NCBI GenBank assembly: GCA_027488845.1
Contig: JAIYBC010000066.1
Span: forward strand, 1-64,000
DNA from: Verrucomicrobiales bacterium
GTDB taxonomy: Bacteria > Verrucomicrobiota > Verrucomicrobiia > Limisphaerales > UBA9464
Length of the DNA stretch: 64,000 bases
Direction: 5' to 3'
The translations under genes and the position numbers were made by a program. Below, one piece after another: positions 60,903 to 64,000 of the stretch; position 1 is the first letter of the stretch; each line of letters opens with the position of its first letter. The notes beneath the pieces are model-generated. The model searched no databases, was not told the origin of the DNA, and was given only the letters and a program-made list of their open reading frames with translations.

Positions 60903-62048
60903 ATGAAGGCGAACTCCAAGTCGAAGGCCAAGAACGCATCCTCCCGCGGCGCCACCCGTCGTCGTGAGGTCCGGCGACGGAAGGAGGCTTCCTGCTCCCA
61001 GGCGGCCAAGGCGGCGAAGCTCCCGGTTTCGCGTCGCCGTGCCGCCGTCAAGTCCGTGGTCGCCGCGGCCAAGCCGCCGACTCCGGTTCCGCCGATCGAG
61101 GTCATCATCCCGGTCGAGACCTTGGCAACCTCGCGGACGATCCCGGTGAAGACGGAGCAGGTGCCCGCGTCGGCCCGCATGCCCAAGGTTCCCGAACCCG
61201 TCCTTCGCGGCATCTGGGATGAACACTCCTCGCTCCGGCTCTACCTGCGGGACGCGGTGGAGACCCCGCTGCTTTCGCCGCAGGAGGAGATCGAGTTGGC
61301 GAACCGGATCCAGCGCGGAGACGACGCGGCCCGTGAGCACATGATCCGCGCGAACCTCCGTCTGGTGATCAAGATCGCCCGCGAGTACGAGGACTACGGA
61401 CTGCCCCTGCTCGACCTCATCAACGAAGGCAACATCGGCCTGATGCGGGCGGTGGAACGCTTCGACCCGACCCGCGGGGCCAAGCTGTCCACCTATGCCG
61501 CGTGGTGGATCAAGCAGTCGATCAAGCGCGCCCTCTCCAACCAGTCCAAGTCCATCCGCCTTCCCATCCACATCGTCCAGGAACTGGCCCGGATGAAGAA
61601 GGCGGAGGTCCGGCTCGAGGCCGAACTCGGCCGCCCGGCGACCGACGTCGAACTGGCTTCTGAACTCGAGGCGCAGGTCGAGGACATCACCCGCGGGCGC
61701 GAGGCGGCCGCCATCGGTGCCACCTCGCTCGACGCCCCGCTGGGATCCGATCCGGATTCCAACCGCATCGCCGACATCATCGCCGACGAGGCCGCGGTGA
61801 TGCCTTGGGCCGGCGTGAGCGAGGAGAGCAATGCGGAGCTCGTCCGGGAACTCGTGGGAACGCTGAACCGCCGCGAGCAGGTGATCCTGAACCAGCGCTT
61901 CGCGCTGGAGGGCGGCGAGCCGCGCACGCTGGAGGAGATCGGGGCCGACTTCGGCCTCACCCGCGAGCGCATCCGCCAACTGGAGGCCGCGGCCTTGAAG
62001 AAGCTGCGCGACCGCTACCGCACCCGCGAATCCATGGCCGAGGCCTGA
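60903..62048 (+). CDS. RpoD-family RNA polymerase sigma factor
   Basis: The 381-residue protein has a basic Ala/Lys/Arg-rich N-terminus (about 1-95), region 1.2 (SLRLYLRDAVETPLLSPQEE), region 2 (ANLRLVIKIAREYEDYGLPL, LINEGNIGLMRAVERFDP, STYAAWWIKQSIKRAL), region 3 and region 4 (LNRREQVILNQRFAL, TLEEIGADFGLTRERIRQLE). It is a primary or closely related group 2 sigma factor. Region 1.1 of large RpoD proteins is missing, so it could be an RpoS-like or second SigA. ATG 60903 directly precedes the basic tail. Confidence 0.9.
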   Translation: MKANSKSKAKNASSRGATRRREVRRRKEASCSQAAKAAKLPVSRRRAAVKSVVAAAKPPTPVPPIEVIIPVETLATSRTIPVKTEQVPASARMPKVPEPVLRGIWDEHSSLRLYLRDAVETPLLSPQEEIELANRIQRGDDAAREHMIRANLRLVIKIAREYEDYGLPLLDLINEGNIGLMRAVERFDPTRGAKLSTYAAWWIKQSIKRALSNQSKSIRLPIHIVQELARMKKAEVRLEAELGRPATDVELASELEAQVEDITRGREAAAIGATSLDAPLGSDPDSNRIADIIADEAAVMPWAGVSEESNAELVRELVGTLNRREQVILNQRFALEGGEPRTLEEIGADFGLTRERIRQLEAAALKKLRDRYRTRESMAEA

Positions 62049-62073
62049 TCGGCGATTCCGGCCGGTTTCGTTG

Positions 62074-62110
62074 ACGGGGGGACGATGGCGAAAGCCGTCG
62101 TCCCCCGTTT
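62074..62110 (+). terminator. Terminator with GAAA loop after the sigma gene
   Basis: A 15-bp stem with one bulged G and one G-T pair (62074-62089 with 62094-62108) is capped by a GAAA tetraloop and followed by TTT. It lies 25 bp past the sigma stop and separates it from the converging exporter gene. Confidence 0.8.
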
Positions 62111-62142
62111 GCTGGCCGGCTCCGTTTTCCGACGGCCCGGGT

Positions 62143-64000
62143 TCACTGCGCTCCGCGCCGGTCACCCTTCAACGTCAGGATGGCCGGCAACATGGTGAGG
62201 CCGGCGACCATGCAGGTTGCCGTTCCCACCGCCATCACCCAGCCGAGGCTGCGGATGCCCTGGTGGTCGGCGATGATCAGGCTTCCGAAGCCCGCGATCG
62301 TGGTGAGGCCGGAGATCAGGACGGCCTTGCCGGTGCTCTTGGCGAGAAGGCTCGGATTCCGTTCCTCGGCGAAGCGGTTCAGGATGTGGATCCCGTTGGT
62401 CACGCCGATGCCGATCACCAGCGGCAGCGTCATGATGTTGGCCGGATTGAAGGGAATGCCCGTCCAACCCATGAATCCGACCATCCATACCGTCCCGATC
62501 GCGACCGGGAGCAGCGACAGCAGGGCCTGCGACAGGGAGCGGAAGTGGATGAAGACGAGCACCACGATCGCGCCCAGCGCCCACCAGGCGGCCTCGATGT
62601 AGGACACTTTCAGCAGTTCGGTGTAGTAGTAGAGCTGCACCGGGGTCCCGGTTGCGGTCGGAGCGACCGTCTGCAGGTCCCGGACGAACGCCTCCTGCGC
62701 GCTCCGCTCCCAGACGTCCTCCTTCGGGTACACCTGGATGAGGTGTTTCCCGTGGATGCCGATGAACCGGTTCCGCAGGGCCATCGGAAGGTCCTCGGTC
62801 CGGAGTCCGCCCTCCACCGTCTGACCTTGCAGGATCGCGAAGGTGTCCCGGATGTCGTCGAACAGCGCCTTCTGGAAGGCGCCCAGTTTCCGCGCGTTGG
62901 CGTTGGTGTTGCCCCGGAACATCGCGACGCGGAGTTCGGTGATCGCGTCGCGCAAGGCGATCAGGTTGGTGTGGAGCGCCCGTTCCTCCGGAGCGGTCCG
63001 GACCACATCGTCCGCGGCAAGTCCCAGCAGTCCGCCCAAGCCCCAGAGTCGGCTGCTGAGGCCGCCGAGGTCCGCCGGCCCGGCCGAAGGTCGTGCGAAA
63101 CGGATCGGACGGGATTCCTCGGCGATCTCGCGGATCAACGGCGCCTTGGCCTTCGTGTCCTGCCCGAGGAACTGGACCATCGAATCCGTCCCGGCGACGG
63201 TCGGCAGCGCCCGCAGCTTCGGCTCCAGCGCGGCCGCCTCGGCTTCCGAATCGACCATGACCGCGCCGAAGAGGACCGACTTCGCCCGTTCGTCGCTGCC
63301 GGGTCGGATCCGGGTCGCCTCGATCAGTTTCTTCTCGAACACCACCGCCGAGAGCCCGTCGCTCTGCATGTTCAGGAGGTTGTAGTCGAACGTCACCGAC
63401 GGGATCCGATAGGCCGCGAACAGGCTCAGGGTCGTGGTGATGCCCAGCACCAACCACGGCCGGTCGAGCCAAAGGCGCTCGAGTTGCGCGCGGCGGTCCG
63501 GCTTCTCCGCGTCGTCGTCCACCGAATGCCGGCGAGACGCCCCGGCCGCCATCCGCCCCGCGACATGGTCCAGGTGCAGTTGGCGTCCCTTTTTCAGCAG
63601 CAGGACCGGCAGCACCGTCATCATGGGCACCAGGCAGATCAGCAGCGCCCCACCGGTGATCACACCCATCTCCTGGATACCCCGGAAGTCGGTGAACGAC
63701 ATCGCGAGGAACGCGCCGGCGGTGGTGAAGCACCCCGTGAAGATGCCCTGGCCGGTGTTCACGACAGCCCGGTTCAAGGCCTCCAGGTCGGAGGCGCCTT
63801 GGCGGAGTTCCTCCTCGAACCGGGTGATGAGATGCACGCCGAAGTCGATGGCGAGGCCGATCAACATGGGCACGAAGGTGATCGTCAGGATGTTCAGGTG
63901 GCCCACCACCACGGTGGTGTAACCCATGGTGTAGCAGAGGCCGATCAGGAGACATCCGACCGCCTTCAGAGGGCGTCCGGTCTCGCTGTAGCCCAGGATG
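62143..64000 (-). CDS. MMPL/RND-type exporter (5' end outside window)
   Basis: At least 618 residues are visible; the frame stays open to the window edge. The protein has MMPL features: a first membrane block (ILTITFVPMLIGLAIDFGVH, with the motif Asp), a large periplasmic domain, and a second block (AAWWALGAIVVLVFIHF, NIMTLPLVIGIGVTNGIHIL, GLTTIAGFGSLIIADHQGIRSLG). It resembles HpnN-like hopanoid or lipid transporters. No membrane-fusion partner is visible. Substrate unknown. Confidence 0.85.
   Translation of the reverse strand, partial: ILGYSETGRPLKAVGCLLIGLCYTMGYTTVVVGHLNILTITFVPMLIGLAIDFGVHLITRFEEELRQGASDLEALNRAVVNTGQGIFTGCFTTAGAFLAMSFTDFRGIQEMGVITGGALLICLVPMMTVLPVLLLKKGRQLHLDHVAGRMAAGASRRHSVDDDAEKPDRRAQLERLWLDRPWLVLGITTTLSLFAAYRIPSVTFDYNLLNMQSDGLSAVVFEKKLIEATRIRPGSDERAKSVLFGAVMVDSEAEAAALEPKLRALPTVAGTDSMVQFLGQDTKAKAPLIREIAEESRPIRFARPSAGPADLGGLSSRLWGLGGLLGLAADDVVRTAPEERALHTNLIALRDAITELRVAMFRGNTNANARKLGAFQKALFDDIRDTFAILQGQTVEGGLRTEDLPMALRNRFIGIHGKHLIQVYPKEDVWERSAQEAFVRDLQTVAPTATGTPVQLYYYTELLKVSYIEAAWWALGAIVVLVFIHFRSLSQALLSLLPVAIGTVWMVGFMGWTGIPFNPANIMTLPLVIGIGVTNGIHILNRFAEERNPSLLAKSTGKAVLISGLTTIAGFGSLIIADHQGIRSLGWVMAVGTATCMVAGLTMLPAILTLKGDRRGAQ

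Noticed and set aside
1-64000. tRNA, rRNA, CRISPR, transposon or prophage
   Set aside because: No cloverleaf, repeat-spacer array, transposase or phage structural gene was seen by eye. A tRNAscan or CRISPR search could change this for short elements.

Overview
The window is high-GC bacterial DNA (roughly two thirds G+C) that fits a Verrucomicrobiota member of the PVC group. Pointers are a prepilin-like protein with an exact H-X9-DG motif, a secreted dehydrogenase with a C-terminal CxxCH heme motif of the kind expanded in Planctomycetes and Verrucomicrobia, secreted proteins ending in an 'FFRL'-type beta domain, paired sulfatases with a formylglycine-generating enzyme, ThuA and lamin-tail proteins, and a Rho factor with a long glycine-rich N-terminus. 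I saw no tRNA, rRNA, CRISPR array, transposase or phage gene. The species cannot be named from this sequence alone.

Layout. 1-2.2 kb: a 357-bp direct duplication flanks an AT-rich insert and creates a chimeric secreted protein translationally coupled to a prepilin-like gene. 2.2-7.2 kb (minus): a Tol-Pal operon, tolQ - six-zinc-ribbon membrane protein - tolR - tolA/tonB-like - tolB - pal, closed by a terminator. 7.4-13.4 kb: a large FtsX-type permease, a small zinc protein, apt, a small conserved protein and an RhlE-type helicase. 13.4-20.5 kb (minus): a response regulator and its multi-domain sensor kinase, a ComB-like phosphatase, a PQQ-type propeller protein and a SIS-domain protein. 20.6-22.8 kb (plus): polyprenyl synthase, ECF sigma factor, candidate anti-sigma protein. 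23-29.4 kb: an extended CvpA protein, an M3 peptidase, and a tight minus-strand operon ridA - D-serine-dehydratase-like PLP enzyme - ABM monooxygenase - iron alcohol dehydrogenase.

29.4-37.9 kb (minus) is a complete aa3-type cytochrome c oxidase locus: cupredoxin, ctaA, ctaB, coxA, coxC, coxD, two tiny membrane proteins, coxB, SCO and DUF420. Two hairpin-plus-U-tract terminators inside it end two or three bases before the start codons of ctaA and SCO. 38-44.3 kb: a TPR protein, a hybrid histidine kinase, engB and rho. 44.3-49.3 kb (minus): the heme/HEAT dehydrogenase, a structured non-coding stretch, and a BlaR1/BlaI-type pair without a beta-lactamase. 49.4-51.9 kb (minus): dprA, pyrH, frr.

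52-60.5 kb: two divergent sulfatases, an exported lipoprotein FGE with both catalytic cysteines, an EboE-like barrel protein, a lamin-tail protein and a ThuA protein, which suggests use of sulfated glycans. 60.9-62.1 kb: an RpoD-family sigma factor with a strong terminator. The window ends inside an MMPL/RND exporter. Functions come from motifs and family recognition by eye; no database search was run.
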